A DNA stretch of 56,919 nt from Zavarzinia sp. (lineage in GTDB: Bacteria; Pseudomonadota; Alphaproteobacteria; Zavarziniales; Zavarziniaceae). The notes under the pieces were generated by a model. That model ran no database searches. It saw only the letters and a list, made by a program, of their open reading frames with translations, and was not told where the DNA came from. The stretch is from positions 1 through 56,919 of the forward strand of contig JAOZVS010000112.1 in the NCBI GenBank assembly GCA_025869435.1, written 5' to 3'. Below, in pieces: positions 45,673 to 55,099 of this stretch (positions are counted from its first letter, which is position 1; every line of letters starts with the position of its first letter). Both the position numbers and the translations under genes were made by a program.

Positions 45673-46206
45673 ATGGATTTCGTCATCACCCGGCAGATCG
45701 CCATCGACGCCGGGCACCGTATCGCCAGCCACGGCTCGAAATGCCGGCACCTGCATGGTCACCGCTATGTGATCGAGGCCAGCTGCCGGCCGGTCGCCGG
45801 CGACTTGCAGGATCAGGGCGAACAGGCCGGCATGGTGCTCGACTTCGGCTTCCTGAAGGACGAGATGATGACGCAGGTCGACACGCCCTGTGATCACGGC
45901 CTGATCGCCGATCTCGCCGACCGCGCCCTGCTCGGGCTTTTCGTGCCCGAGGGCCGGAATGGCGATGAATGGCACGCCGCCCTGGCCGCCACCGTCCGCG
46001 CGCAAGGCTTCGCCGCGACCAGCGATAGCCGCCTTGGCCAGAAGCTCTATGTCGTGCCCTTCCCGCCGACGGCGGAAGGCCTCGCCCGCCACTGGTTCGA
46101 GCGCCTCGCCCCCGCCATCACGAGGCGCAGCGATGGCAAGGCGGTGTTGACCCGCGTCACCGTCCACGAAACCCCGAACTGCCGGGCCGACTACGCGCCT
46201 CTGTAA
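45673..46206 (+). CDS. queD: 6-carboxytetrahydropterin synthase QueD
   Basis: 177 residues, longer than the usual 120-150. Catalytic Cys and zinc histidines in IDAGHRIASHGSKCRHLHGHRYVIEA, plus CDHGLIADL and the C-terminal ETPNCRADY. Makes carboxytetrahydropterin, the step before QueE. The extra length is an insertion around EGRNGDEWHAALAATVRAQGF. The three enzymes together give preQ0 from GTP-derived dihydroneopterin triphosphate. Confidence 0.93.
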   Translation: MDFVITRQIAIDAGHRIASHGSKCRHLHGHRYVIEASCRPVAGDLQDQGEQAGMVLDFGFLKDEMMTQVDTPCDHGLIADLADRALLGLFVPEGRNGDEWHAALAATVRAQGFAATSDSRLGQKLYVVPFPPTAEGLARHWFERLAPAITRRSDGKAVLTRVTVHETPNCRADYAPL

Positions 46207-46232
46207 TGCTTATGGTATCTTAGAAAGTACCC

Positions 46233-46316
46233 CGTCGTCCCGGCGAAGGCCGAGACCTTGTGCCGGACAAGGCACCTCCCTCGTCACGAGACTCCGGCCT
46301 TCGCCGGAGTGACGAC
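46233..46316. repeat. Dispersed inverted-repeat element, copy C
   Basis: Left arm 46233-46257, right arm 46291-46316, sharing the CCGGCGAAGGCCG core with copies A and B. Lies between the convergent queD and aminotransferase genes and may double as a terminator hairpin. Confidence 0.75.
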
Positions 46317-46345
46317 AGGGGTGGAAACGAAAGCGACAAAAACCG

Positions 46346-46370
46346 CGTCGTCCCGGCGAAGGCCGGGACC
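46346..46370. repeat. Dispersed repeat element, single arm (copy D)
   Basis: CGTCGTCCCGGCGAAGGCCG followed by GGACC, the left arm alone, about 30 bp after copy C in the same gap. Confidence 0.65.
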
Positions 46371-46407
46371 TCGACCCGAATAAGGCCCCATCTACGGTGA
46401 CGGTGCG

Positions 46408-47589
46408 TCAGCGTTTCGCGTGACGGTCGGCGAAGCGCAGGATGCGGTTGCAGGCGTCTTCCATGACCGGCAGGTCATAGGTCATGGAGAGGCGCAGGTG
46501 CCCGCCCGCTTCCGGGCCGAAGGCGTCGCCGACCAGGGTCGTCACCCGCTCTTCCTCGAAGAGGCCATTGGCGAATTCGTCAGCGGAAAGGCCGGTGCGG
46601 CGGACGTCGACCATGACGAACATGCCGCCTTCGGGCCGGTGGCACGACAGATGGGGGCTCTGTCCCAGTCGCTCGAAGACGAGACGGCCGCGCGCCCGGT
46701 AGGCTTCCTTCATGCGCTTCTGCGCCGTCTGGTCGCCCTCGATCGCCTCGAGCGCCGCCGCCTGGATGAAGGGCGGGCAGGAATAGATCATGCACAGCAC
46801 GAGCCGGCAGTAATGCTCGACGAAATCCCGGGGGCCGACCGCCCAGCCGATGCGAAAGCCGGTCATGGCGTGGGATTTCGACAGGCTGCAGACGGTGATC
46901 GCCCGTTCGGCCATGCCGGGCAGGCTGGCCGGACTGACATGCGGCCGCTCGTGGGCGAGGCTGGCATAGACCTCGTCGGTCAGGACCCAGAGGTCGCGGC
47001 GCCTGGCGACATCGGCCACCGCCTCGATTTCCTCTCGGGTCATGACCGCGCCGGTCGGATTGTTCGGCGTCGTCAGCATCAGGCCCCGCACGCCCGGCTG
47101 GGCCGCCGCCTTCTCGAGATCGGCCGGATCGAGGTGGAAGCCCCGCTCGGGATAAAGCGGTACGTCGACGATGGTGCCCCCGGCGGCGCCGATCAGCGCC
47201 TCATAGGTCACATAGCGGGGCGAGGGCACGATCACCGCGTCCCCGGGGCCAAGCAGGACCTGGGCCGCCGCGAACATGGCCGATTGCGCCCCGGCGATGA
47301 CGACGACGTTTTCCGCCTCGACCTCCTGTCCGGTCAGGCGGGTGTGGTATCTGGCGATGGCGGCGCGCAAGGCCGGATCGCCCGGGATATCGCCGTAATG
47401 GGTATCCCCTGCGTCGAGCGAGGCTTTCAGGGCGGCATTGATATTGGGGGCCGAATCGAAATCGGGATCGCCGACCGACAGCAGGATGATCTCTTCACCC
47501 CGGCGCTGGGCTTCGACGCCGCGGAAATGAATGCCCCAGGCGGTGGAGCCCTTGCCCCCCAGCCGCTCGACCCTCGAAGAAAAATGCAT
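46408..47589 (-). CDS. PLP-dependent aminotransferase, arginine:pyruvate transaminase (AruH)-like
   Basis: 393 residues, class I/II aminotransferase. The PLP lysine is in SLSKSHAMTGFRIGW; other matches to AruH are GEEIILLSVGDPDFD, GDTHYGDIPG, VVVIAGAQSAMFAAAQVLLGPGD and GGMFVMVDVRRTGLSADEFA. AruH starts arginine breakdown by transamination with pyruvate in Pseudomonas. No other aru genes are nearby, so the substrate could also be another amino acid. Start at 47589 (MHFSSRVERLGGKGS). Confidence 0.88.
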   Translation of the reverse strand: MHFSSRVERLGGKGSTAWGIHFRGVEAQRRGEEIILLSVGDPDFDSAPNINAALKASLDAGDTHYGDIPGDPALRAAIARYHTRLTGQEVEAENVVVIAGAQSAMFAAAQVLLGPGDAVIVPSPRYVTYEALIGAAGGTIVDVPLYPERGFHLDPADLEKAAAQPGVRGLMLTTPNNPTGAVMTREEIEAVADVARRRDLWVLTDEVYASLAHERPHVSPASLPGMAERAITVCSLSKSHAMTGFRIGWAVGPRDFVEHYCRLVLCMIYSCPPFIQAAALEAIEGDQTAQKRMKEAYRARGRLVFERLGQSPHLSCHRPEGGMFVMVDVRRTGLSADEFANGLFEEERVTTLVGDAFGPEAGGHLRLSMTYDLPVMEDACNRILRFADRHAKR

Positions 47590-47677
47590 GACACGCCCTG
47601 TGGAAATCCGAAACGCCACAATAGCCAAGGCCCGGCGCCCCCGCCACCATGGCCCCCCTGCGCGGGGTGCAGACCAC

Positions 47678-48862
47678 CTAGACGCCGAGCCGGCGCCTCG
47701 CCTCGCCGAGGCAGGCCTCGCGCCCGGGCGGCGGGTCTTGCGCCAGCCACCAGTCGAGGAGATCCTTCATCATCCGGCTGACCGCGGGGCCGGGGGCGAG
47801 GCCAAGCGCCAGCAGATCGCCGCCCTTCAGCGGGAATTCGGGCACGTCGAGGGCGGCTATCCGCGCCGCCAGCGCGCCATCGCCCGCCAGCAGGGCGCGG
47901 TCCTCGGCCGCCTGGCGGCCGTGCAGGGTGATCAGGCGCCGCAAGGCCGCCGCTCCATCGGGCAAGGCATCGGGCGCCAGCGCCGCCGCCAGCCGCGCCT
48001 TCTGCGCGTTGGACAGGCGCAGCCGGCCGGCGACCGCCGCCCCGGTCAGGGGCTGGCCCGGCAACAGCGCGGCGAGGCGGAGCAAAGGATCATCCGACAG
48101 GGGCATGAGCCGGGTCAGACGCTCGCCACCCTCCGCCTCGGGCAGCAGCACGGCGAGCACGCCGCAAGCCGCCATCAGGGCGATGGCTTCGGGCGCCCGG
48201 GGCAGGGCCAGGGTCTTCAGCAACTCCGTCGCCACCCGCTCCGCCGACAGCCGGGTCAGCTCGTGCCGGGCCGACGCGATGGCGGCCAGCGCCGCCGCGT
48301 CGGCCGGACCTTCGGCGAAACGGAAATGGAAGCGAAAGAAACGCAGCGCCCGCAGGTAATCCTCGGCCAGACGCTGCCTGGCCTCGCCGATGAAACGCAC
48401 CCGCCCGGCGGCAAGATCGGCAAGCCCGCCCACGGGATCGAACAGTGTGCCGTCCGCATCGGCATAAAGCGCGTTGATGGTGAAATCGCGCCGGGCCGCG
48501 TCTTCACGCCAGTCGTCGGTGAAGGCGACGGTGGCGCGGCGGCCGTCGGTCTCGACATCGCGGCGCAGGGTCGTCACCTCGACCGCGACATGATCGGCGA
48601 TCACCGTCACCGTACCATGGTCGATGCCGGTGGGAACGGTCTTCAGGCCGGCGGCCCTTGCCCGTTTCATGACGGACGCGGGATCGAGCTGGGTCGCGAT
48701 ATCGATATCCGCAGGCACCTCGCCCAGCAGGGCATCGCGCACGCAGCCGCCGACGAAGCGGCAGGTCGCGCCGCCCGCCGAAAGCGCGTCGACCACCGCG
48801 CGCACCGGCGCCGACTGGCGCCAGCCGCCCGGCGGCAGGCGCGCGGGCAGCGCCCTCGTCAC
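47678..48862 (-). CDS. cca: CCA tRNA nucleotidyltransferase
   Basis: 394 residues. Adds or repairs the 3' CCA of tRNAs. Class II nucleotidyltransferase motif FVGGCVRDALLGEVPADIDIAT, the RRDFTINALY motif, DYLRALRFFRFHFRF and the basic/acidic C-terminal region. Overlaps DUF6111 upstream by 4 bp (ATGA) and is the last gene of the four-gene operon DUF1285-NUDIX-DUF6111-cca. Confidence 0.93.
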   Translation of the reverse strand: MTRALPARLPPGGWRQSAPVRAVVDALSAGGATCRFVGGCVRDALLGEVPADIDIATQLDPASVMKRARAAGLKTVPTGIDHGTVTVIADHVAVEVTTLRRDVETDGRRATVAFTDDWREDAARRDFTINALYADADGTLFDPVGGLADLAAGRVRFIGEARQRLAEDYLRALRFFRFHFRFAEGPADAAALAAIASARHELTRLSAERVATELLKTLALPRAPEAIALMAACGVLAVLLPEAEGGERLTRLMPLSDDPLLRLAALLPGQPLTGAAVAGRLRLSNAQKARLAAALAPDALPDGAAALRRLITLHGRQAAEDRALLAGDGALAARIAALDVPEFPLKGGDLLALGLAPGPAVSRMMKDLLDWWLAQDPPPGREACLGEARRRLGV

Positions 48863-49134
48863 TTCGGCTCAGCCTCGATCCGGCCGGGCACCAGCTTGCC
48901 GTCCTGCATATGGGCCGGGATGTAACGGCCGCCCGCCGGCTCCCCGCCGAAGAAGGCGAGGCCGAGGGTGACGGTGATGATCAGCATCAGGCCGATCGCC
49001 ACCAGCGGCACCCAGGGCAAGGGCCGCTTCTCGGGTGGCAGGCGCTCGCGCCAGCGCTCGAACCGCAACCACAGGAGGTAGGAGGCGAAGGGCAGAATGA
49101 AGGCCAGAACATAGAGCAGGATGATGCGGCCCAT
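48859..49134 (-). CDS. Small membrane protein, DUF6111 family
   Basis: 91 residues, two hydrophobic segments (ILLYVLAFILPFASYLLWL and VPLVAIGLMLIITVTLGLAFF) joined by a basic loop, ending GGRYIPAHMQDGKLVPGRIE. That C-terminal motif and the position next to cca and a CoA pyrophosphatase are what I know of DUF6111. Function unknown. Confidence 0.85.
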   Translation of the reverse strand: MGRIILLYVLAFILPFASYLLWLRFERWRERLPPEKRPLPWVPLVAIGLMLIITVTLGLAFFGGEPAGGRYIPAHMQDGKLVPGRIEAEPK

Positions 49135-49135
49135 T

Positions 49136-49765
49136 TCAGCCCTTCCCCAGTCGGGTCGCCAGATTGACCAACATGCCCGCGGTCGCCCCCCAGATGTAAT
49201 GCTCGCCATAGGGCATGGCATAGAAATAGCGCTGCACGCCGTTATAGTCCCGGCTCTGGCACTGACGGTTGGCCGGATCCATCAGGAAGTCCAGCGGCAC
49301 TTCGAAAACCTGCGCGACTTCGCCGGGATCGGGCGTCAGGGTGAAACCGGGCGTGAGGAAACCGACGACCGGCGTCACATGGAACCCGGTCGATGTTTCG
49401 TAGGCGTCGAGGAAACCCGCGACCGAGACATAATGCCGGTCGAGGCCGATCTCCTCGGACGCCTCGCGCAGGGCGGCGGCGACCGGATCCTTGTCCCCGG
49501 GCTCGATCCGGCCGCCGGGGAAACTGACCTGGCCGGCGTGATGGGTCAGATGCTCGGTCCGCCGCGTCAGCAGCACGGTCAGGCCCGAGGGATGCTCGAC
49601 CAGCGGCACCAGAACGGCGGCCGGGCGCAAGATCCGGTTGGTTGGGAAGACGCCGCGCAGGTCGGGGTTCAGGTCGAAATCGCCGATGCGCGGCACCGCC
49701 GCCGGGCCATGGTCGGCCGGGTCCAATTGGTGGCGAAGACGGGCCGCGATATCGCCCCGGGTCAC
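49136..49765 (-). CDS. CoA pyrophosphatase-type NUDIX hydrolase
   Basis: 209 residues. The UPF0035/NudL pattern [26 protein letters not shown], then the Nudix box ending [11 protein letters not shown]. Family members split CoA to 3'-phosphoadenosine and phosphopantetheine. GTG start overlaps the DUF1285 stop (GTGA); an upstream GGGGGA serves as ribosome-binding site. Confidence 0.9.
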   Translation of the reverse strand: MTRGDIAARLRHQLDPADHGPAAVPRIGDFDLNPDLRGVFPTNRILRPAAVLVPLVEHPSGLTVLLTRRTEHLTHHAGQVSFPGGRIEPGDKDPVAAALREASEEIGLDRHYVSVAGFLDAYETSTGFHVTPVVGFLTPGFTLTPDPGEVAQVFEVPLDFLMDPANRQCQSRDYNGVQRYFYAMPYGEHYIWGATAGMLVNLATRLGKG

Positions 49766-50385
49766 GGCGCGTCCCCCGCCGCCGTCCCGTCCAGCCGGCC
49801 GAGCGACCAGAAGCGCCCCGCCGACCAGACGCCGAGGTCGCCCGCCGCCGCCCGCTCGACGGCGGCATTGACGAGTTCGTAGAACACCGCCCGGTTGATC
49901 AGCGCATCCAGCCGGTCGCGGACGCGGACGTAAGGAGAAGGCTCGCCCGTCGCGGCGTCGATCTCGACCCGCAGGGGATGATCGGCGTCGAGGGTGAATT
50001 CGTCTTCGACATTGGTGCGGAAACGAATCACCTGGGCCTCGCCCTCCCCCTCGAATTCGGCCGCGACGACGAGGAAAGGCGCATCGACGACCTTGATGCG
50101 CACCTTCTCGACCGGCGTCACCAGATAATAGGCATCGTCCTTGTCGCGCAGCAGGATGGTCGAAAACAGCCGCACGAGGGGTGCGCGGCCGATCGGCGAT
50201 TTCATGTAATGCCAGCTGCCGTCGCGCCGGATTTCCATGTCGATATCGCCGCAGAAGGGCGGATTCCATAGGTGGATGGGCGGCAACCCGCGCTTGCCGC
50301 CGCCCGTCTCGCCAAGGGCGGCCCGCGCCGCCGCGGCCAGCCCCTGGGCATCCGGTGCTCTTCCCTTATTGTCGCTCGCTGCCAT
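49762..50385 (-). CDS. DUF1285-family protein
   Basis: 207 residues. The DUF1285 core is visible: [66 protein letters not shown] (about residues 33-98), then [17 protein letters not shown]. Soluble, no signal. Function unknown. First gene of the operon with CoA pyrophosphatase, DUF6111 and cca. Start at 50385 (MAASDNKGR); an in-frame start at 50406 is possible. Confidence 0.87.
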   Translation of the reverse strand: MAASDNKGRAPDAQGLAAAARAALGETGGGKRGLPPIHLWNPPFCGDIDMEIRRDGSWHYMKSPIGRAPLVRLFSTILLRDKDDAYYLVTPVEKVRIKVVDAPFLVVAAEFEGEGEAQVIRFRTNVEDEFTLDADHPLRVEIDAATGEPSPYVRVRDRLDALINRAVFYELVNAAVERAAAGDLGVWSAGRFWSLGRLDGTAAGDAP

Positions 50386-50501
50386 GAGCCCCTGTTCCTG
50401 ACACATTCATGTCGCCAACTGACACGCAGCCGACGGGTGGTCGACGGCCGTCTGGTGGCGCCGCCCGTTTTCGGGTTAGCTTCGTTTCGGTCCTTCCTCA
50501 A

Positions 50502-50507
50502 TATAGT
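50502..50507 (+). promoter_or_regulatory. -10 box close to the moxR start (possibly leaderless)
   Basis: TATAGT at 50502-50507 lies only 7 bp before the ATG at 50515 and no Shine-Dalgarno precedes it. The -35 is weak (CTTCGT-like region near 50480). Confidence 0.35.
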
Positions 50508-50514
50508 GGGCACA

Positions 50515-51513
50515 ATGGCGAACGTCAGCGATGGCCGCGAGGCCCTGGTTCAGGAAATCGACCGGCTGGGGTCACGACTCGGCAGCCTCAAGAGCGCCAT
50601 CGGCGAAATCGTCTTCGGTCAGGAGACGGTGATCGAACAGGCGCTGGTCACCCTGCTGGCCGGCGGCCACGGCCTGCTGGTCGGCGTGCCCGGCCTCGCC
50701 AAGACCCGCCTCGTCGAGACGCTGGGCACCGTCCTCGGCCTCGACGAGAAGCGGGTGCAGTTCACCCCCGACCTGATGCCGGCGGATATCCTCGGCTCCG
50801 AAGTGCTGGAAGAGGGCGAGGATGGCCGCCGGGGCTTCCGCTTCGTGCGCGGCCCGGTGTTCTGCCAGCTGCTGATGGCGGACGAGATCAACCGCGCCAG
50901 CCCGCGCACCCAGTCCGCCCTTCTCCAGGCGATGCAGGAGGGGGAGGTTTCGATCGCCGGCCAGCGCCATCCGCTGCCCCGGCCGTTCCATGTCCTCGCC
51001 ACCCAGAACCCGCTGGAGCAGGAGGGGACCTATCCCCTGCCCGAAGCCCAGCTCGACCGTTTCCTCCTCGAAATCAATGTCGACTATCCCGATCGCGCGG
51101 CCGAGCGGCAGATGCTGATCGCCACGACCGGGGCCGGCGGCGTCACCGCCCGCCGCGTGCTCGAGCCGGGCGAACTGGCCGAGGCGCAGGGCCTCGTGCG
51201 CCGGCTGCCGGTCGGCGAATCGGTCGTGGACGGCATTCTCGATCTCGTCCGCTCGGCCCGGCCGGGCGGCGAGGGGCGGGCGGACCTCACCCGGCTGATC
51301 GCCTGGGGCCCCGGCCCCCGCGCGGCGCAGGCGCTGATGCTGGCGTCGCGGGCGCGGGCGCTGATCGACGGCCGCTTCGCCCCGTCCAAGGACGACGTCA
51401 TCGCCCTGGCGGCGCCCATCCTGCGCCACCGCATGGCCCTGACCTTCGCCGCGCGGGCCGAGGGCGTCACCATCGGCCATGTGATCGAGCGGCTGGTCGA
51501 GCCGCTGCGCTAG
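50515..51513 (+). CDS. MoxR-family AAA+ ATPase
   Basis: 332 residues. Walker A region LLVGVPGLAKTRLVETL, Walker B LLMADEINRASPRTQSALLQAM, and the MoxR signature ATQNPLEQEGTYPLPEAQLDRF. MoxR ATPases act as chaperones that switch on VWA-domain partner proteins, and a DUF58 protein follows directly. Start at 50515 (MANVSDGREAL); the open frame upstream is a shadow. Confidence 0.94.
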   Translation: MANVSDGREALVQEIDRLGSRLGSLKSAIGEIVFGQETVIEQALVTLLAGGHGLLVGVPGLAKTRLVETLGTVLGLDEKRVQFTPDLMPADILGSEVLEEGEDGRRGFRFVRGPVFCQLLMADEINRASPRTQSALLQAMQEGEVSIAGQRHPLPRPFHVLATQNPLEQEGTYPLPEAQLDRFLLEINVDYPDRAAERQMLIATTGAGGVTARRVLEPGELAEAQGLVRRLPVGESVVDGILDLVRSARPGGEGRADLTRLIAWGPGPRAAQALMLASRARALIDGRFAPSKDDVIALAAPILRHRMALTFAARAEGVTIGHVIERLVEPLR

Positions 51514-51528
51514 GGAGCAACCCGCAAG

Positions 51529-52398
51529 GTGCCCGTTTCAGCGCTTTCCGGCGAAGCCCTCGGGGCCAGCCTGCCGCCGCTTCTGGTCGAGGCGCAGCGG
51601 GTGGCGGCGACCGTCGAACAGGGCGTTCACGGACGCCGCCGGGTCGGCATGGGCGACAGCTTCTGGCAGTTCCGCCCCTACCGCGCCGGTGACGAGATCC
51701 GCGACATCGACTGGCGCCAGTCGGCGCGCGGCGACCGCAGCTTCGTCCGCGAGCGGGAATGGGAAGCGGCGCAGACCGTCTTCCTGTGGATCGACCGCTC
51801 TCCTTCGATGGATTTCGCCAGCGCCAAAGGCTTGCCGACCAAGGCCGACCGCGCCGCCCTGCTCGGCCTTGCCCTCGCCTCGCTGCTGCTGCGCGGCGGC
51901 GAACGGGTGGGGCTGATCGGCCGGGGTCCCACCGGCCATGCCGGGCGGCCCTGGCTGCTGAATCTCGCCGAAATCCTGTCCCGGCCCGAGCCGTCGCCCA
52001 CCAGCCTGCCGCCCCTCGCCGATCTGCCGCGCGACTGCAGGGTGGTGATCATCGGCGACCTGCTGCGCCCGGAGGCCGAGATCGAAACCCTGATCGAAAG
52101 TTTCGCCGCGCGCGGCGCCAAGGGTCATCTGGTCCAGGTGCTGGACCCGGCCGAGGCGGATTTTCCCTATGCTGGCCGCAACCGCTTCATCGGCACCGAG
52201 GGCGAGGGGCAATTGCTGGTCGGCCGGGCCGAGACCCTGGCGGAGGCCTATCGCCGCCGCCTCGCCGCCCATTACGACGCGATCGAAAATACCGCGCGGC
52301 GCATCGGCTGGGGCGTGATGCGCCATCAGGTCGACCGGCCGCCGGCGGCGACCCTGCTCGCCCTCTTCCTCGCCCTCGCCGATCTGGGGCGGCGCTGA
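51529..52398 (+). CDS. DUF58 protein (MoxR partner)
   Basis: 289 residues. GTG start with a GGGAG site. Hallmark GHGRRRVGMGDSFWQFRPYRAGDEIRDIDWRQSARGDRSFVREREWEAAQT, with the metal-site-like D-x-S-x-S in IDRSPSMDF. VWA-like fold, expected client of the upstream MoxR ATPase. Probably on the inner face of the membrane. Confidence 0.92.
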   Translation: MPVSALSGEALGASLPPLLVEAQRVAATVEQGVHGRRRVGMGDSFWQFRPYRAGDEIRDIDWRQSARGDRSFVREREWEAAQTVFLWIDRSPSMDFASAKGLPTKADRAALLGLALASLLLRGGERVGLIGRGPTGHAGRPWLLNLAEILSRPEPSPTSLPPLADLPRDCRVVIIGDLLRPEAEIETLIESFAARGAKGHLVQVLDPAEADFPYAGRNRFIGTEGEGQLLVGRAETLAEAYRRRLAAHYDAIENTARRIGWGVMRHQVDRPPAATLLALFLALADLGRR

Positions 52399-52399
52399 C

Positions 52400-55099
52400 A
52401 TGCTCGGCCTCGGCGCTCTCGGCTTTTCCGCCCCCTGGCTGCTGCTCGGCCTCTCCGCGCTGCCCGTCATCTGGTGGCTGGTGCGCCTCACCCCGCCCGC
52501 GCCGCGCCAGACCCGTTTTCCCGCCCTCGCCCTGCTGCTCGACCTGCCCCAGCGGCAGGAAACGCCGGAGCGGACGCCCTGGTGGCTGATCCTGCTGCGC
52601 CTCCTGCTCGCCGGCCTCGTCATCATCGGCCTCGCCGGGCCGGTGCTCGACCCGTCGCGCGCGACGGGCGGCAGCGGTCCCTTGCTGATCGTGATCGACG
52701 ACGGCTGGGCCGCCGCCTCCCACTGGCGGGAGCGGATCGCCGCGCTGGAGCCCCGCATTCTCGCCGCCGAAAGCGCCGGCCGGCCCATCCGCCTGCTGAC
52801 CACCGCGCCCGATGCCGCCGGCCCCCGCCCGGCCCCCGCCCTGACGACTTACGCCGAGCTGAAGGGCGCCGTCGCCGCCCTCGCCCCCAAGCCCTGGCCG
52901 GTCGACCGGGCGGCGGCGGCCAAGGTGCTGGAAGCCCTGCCCGACGATGCGGTGGGCGAGAGCCTGTGGCTGGACGATGGTCTCGAGGACGGCCATGGCG
53001 AAGCACTGGCCGCCGCGCTTCGCCGCTTCGGCCCGGTGACGCGCCTGAGCCTCGGCCCCGGCCATGCCGCCTTCGCCCTCGACGCGCCGCGCCTGGTGGC
53101 GGAAGGCCTCGCCGTCGATATCGCGCGGGCGGAAGCGGATGGGCCGCGCCGCCTGACCCTGGTCGCCCGCAACGAAAGCGGCCAGGTCCTCGGCCGCGAG
53201 ATCGCCGAGATCGGCCCCGACGAAGCCGGCCACGGCGTGACCATCGACCTGCCGCCCGAGTTGCGCAACAAGGTCGTCCGCATCGACATCCCCGAGGAAG
53301 CCTCGGCCGCCGCAACCCGCCTGATGGACGGGCGCTGGCGCCGACGCATCGTCGGCCTCGCCTTCGACGGCGGCGACGAAGCCCTGCGCCCCCTCGTCTC
53401 GGAAGCCTATTTCCTGGAGCGCGCGCTGTCGCCCTTCGCCGACGTGCGCCGCGCCCCCCTCGCCCGCCTGCTGGAAGCGCCGCCTTCGGTGATCGTGCTG
53501 CCCGACATCGGCCATGTCCCCGCCGCCCAGCGCCCGGCGCTCGAAGCCTTCATCGAGAAGGGCGGCGTGTTGCTGCGCTTCGCCGGGGCGCGTTTCGCCG
53601 CCTCGGCCGACGATCTGCTGCCGGTCAGGATCCGGGCCGGCGACCGGGCGCTGGGCGGCGCCCTGTCCTGGACCGAACCCGCCAGCATCGCCCCCTTCGC
53701 CGCCGACAGTCCCTTCGCCGGCCTCGTCCCCAGCCCCGACGTGAAAGTCTTCCGCCAGGTTCTGGCCGAGCCGTCGCTGGAGCTGGACGCCCGCACCTGG
53801 GCGCGGCTGACCGACGGCACGCCGCTGATCACCGGGGCGCGGCGGGGCGCCGGCCTCCTCGTCCTCGTCCATACCTCGGCCAATTCCGACTGGTCGAGCC
53901 TCGCGCTCTCCGGCCTCTTCGTCGACCTGTTGCGCCGGATCACCGGCCTCGCCGAGGGCGAGGGCGGCGCCATCGAGGGGAACCGCGCCCTGCCGCCCCT
54001 CGCCAGTCTGGACGGCTTCGGCCATCTGGGCGGCGTTTCGCAGGGCGCCGGCCCCATCGCCGCCGACCGAATCGCCGAAACCCCGCCGGGGCCGCGGAGC
54101 CCGCCCGGCTTCTATGGCGATCCCGCCGCCCGTCAGGCCCTGAACCTGTCGCCCGATCTCGACGCGCTCGCGCCGCTGCCCGATATGGCCGGGGTTACCG
54201 TGGCCTTGCCGGAAGTCGCACCGGCGCTGGCCCTCGGCCCCTGGCTGATCCTGGCCGCCCTCGCCCTGCTCGCCCTCGACATCCTCGTCGCGCTGCGCCT
54301 GACCGGCCGGCTGGTGCCGACCGCGCTCGGCGCCCTCGCGCTGATACTGGCCCAGCCGATCGAGCGGGCGCGGGCGATCGAGCCGGCGGAAGCCGCCGCC
54401 GAAATCCACCTCGCCTATGTCGTCACCGGCGATGCCGCGACCGACGATATGAGTCTCGCGGGCCTGCGCGGTCTTTCCGCCGCCCTCGCCCAGCGCACCT
54501 CGGTCGAGCCGGGGGCGCCGGTCGGCCTCGATCTCGCCAGCGACGAACTCGCGCTGTTTCCGGTGATCTACTGGCCGATGGTGGCGGGTTTCGATCCGGG
54601 GCCGGAGGCCATGGCGCGGCTGGACGGCTTCATCAAGGCCGGCGGCGTCGTCCTGTTCGATACCCGCGACATCGCGCAAGGCACCGGCGTCCTGCCCGGC
54701 GGCGCGGGCTCGGCCGGGGACGAGACTTTGCGCCTCGTCCTGTCGCGCCTCGACGTGCCGCCGCTGGTGCCCGTGCCGGCCGACCATGTGCTGACCAAAT
54801 CCTTTTATCTGCTGCAGAATTTCCCCGGCCGCTACGAGGGCGGGCAGGTCTGGGTCGAGGCCAATGCTTCGCCCGCCAATGACGGGGTCTCGGGCTATGT
54901 CGTCGGGCCGAACGACTGGGCCGCCGCCTGGGCCGCCGACGACCAGGGCCGGCCCCTCGCCGCGCTGGAGCCGGGCGGCAGCCGCCAGCGCGAGATGGCG
55001 CTGCGCTTCGGCATCAACCTCGTGCTCTATGCCCTGACCGGCAATTACAAGGCCGATCAGGTCCATGTCCCCGCCCTTCTCGAAAGGCTGGGGCAATGA
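52400..55099 (+). CDS. BatA-like/DUF4159 membrane protein
   Basis: 899 residues. The N-terminus (FSAPWLLLGLSALPVIWWLVRLTPPAPRQTRFPAL) is the TIGR02226/BatA membrane unit, with a second helix LLRLLLAGLVIIGLAGPVL. A large periplasmic region follows, two more helices (ALALGPWLILAALALLALDILVAL and VPTALGALALILAQPI), then a C-terminal DUF4159 domain (AEIHLAYVVTGDAATDDMSLAGLRGLSAAL, ALFPVIYWPMVA, GGVVLFDTRD). Overlaps the last gene by 4 bp. Function unknown; part of the MoxR cluster. Confidence 0.88.
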   Translation: MLGLGALGFSAPWLLLGLSALPVIWWLVRLTPPAPRQTRFPALALLLDLPQRQETPERTPWWLILLRLLLAGLVIIGLAGPVLDPSRATGGSGPLLIVIDDGWAAASHWRERIAALEPRILAAESAGRPIRLLTTAPDAAGPRPAPALTTYAELKGAVAALAPKPWPVDRAAAAKVLEALPDDAVGESLWLDDGLEDGHGEALAAALRRFGPVTRLSLGPGHAAFALDAPRLVAEGLAVDIARAEADGPRRLTLVARNESGQVLGREIAEIGPDEAGHGVTIDLPPELRNKVVRIDIPEEASAAATRLMDGRWRRRIVGLAFDGGDEALRPLVSEAYFLERALSPFADVRRAPLARLLEAPPSVIVLPDIGHVPAAQRPALEAFIEKGGVLLRFAGARFAASADDLLPVRIRAGDRALGGALSWTEPASIAPFAADSPFAGLVPSPDVKVFRQVLAEPSLELDARTWARLTDGTPLITGARRGAGLLVLVHTSANSDWSSLALSGLFVDLLRRITGLAEGEGGAIEGNRALPPLASLDGFGHLGGVSQGAGPIAADRIAETPPGPRSPPGFYGDPAARQALNLSPDLDALAPLPDMAGVTVALPEVAPALALGPWLILAALALLALDILVALRLTGRLVPTALGALALILAQPIERARAIEPAEAAAEIHLAYVVTGDAATDDMSLAGLRGLSAALAQRTSVEPGAPVGLDLASDELALFPVIYWPMVAGFDPGPEAMARLDGFIKAGGVVLFDTRDIAQGTGVLPGGAGSAGDETLRLVLSRLDVPPLVPVPADHVLTKSFYLLQNFPGRYEGGQVWVEANASPANDGVSGYVVGPNDWAAAWAADDQGRPLAALEPGGSRQREMALRFGINLVLYALTGNYKADQVHVPALLERLGQ

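Noticed and set aside
45090-45893. 267-residue plus-strand frame spanning queC and queD
   Set aside because: Arg/Pro-rich translation in a second frame of two well-supported genes.
46207-46407. The queD/aminotransferase gap as an insertion sequence remnant
   Set aside because: Only the dispersed palindromic repeats are present; there is no transposase fragment.
52187-55096. 969-residue minus-strand open frame antisense to the DUF4159 gene
   Set aside because: Gly/Ala/Asp/Gln-rich sequence without domains, opposite a protein with clear membrane helices and DUF4159 motifs.
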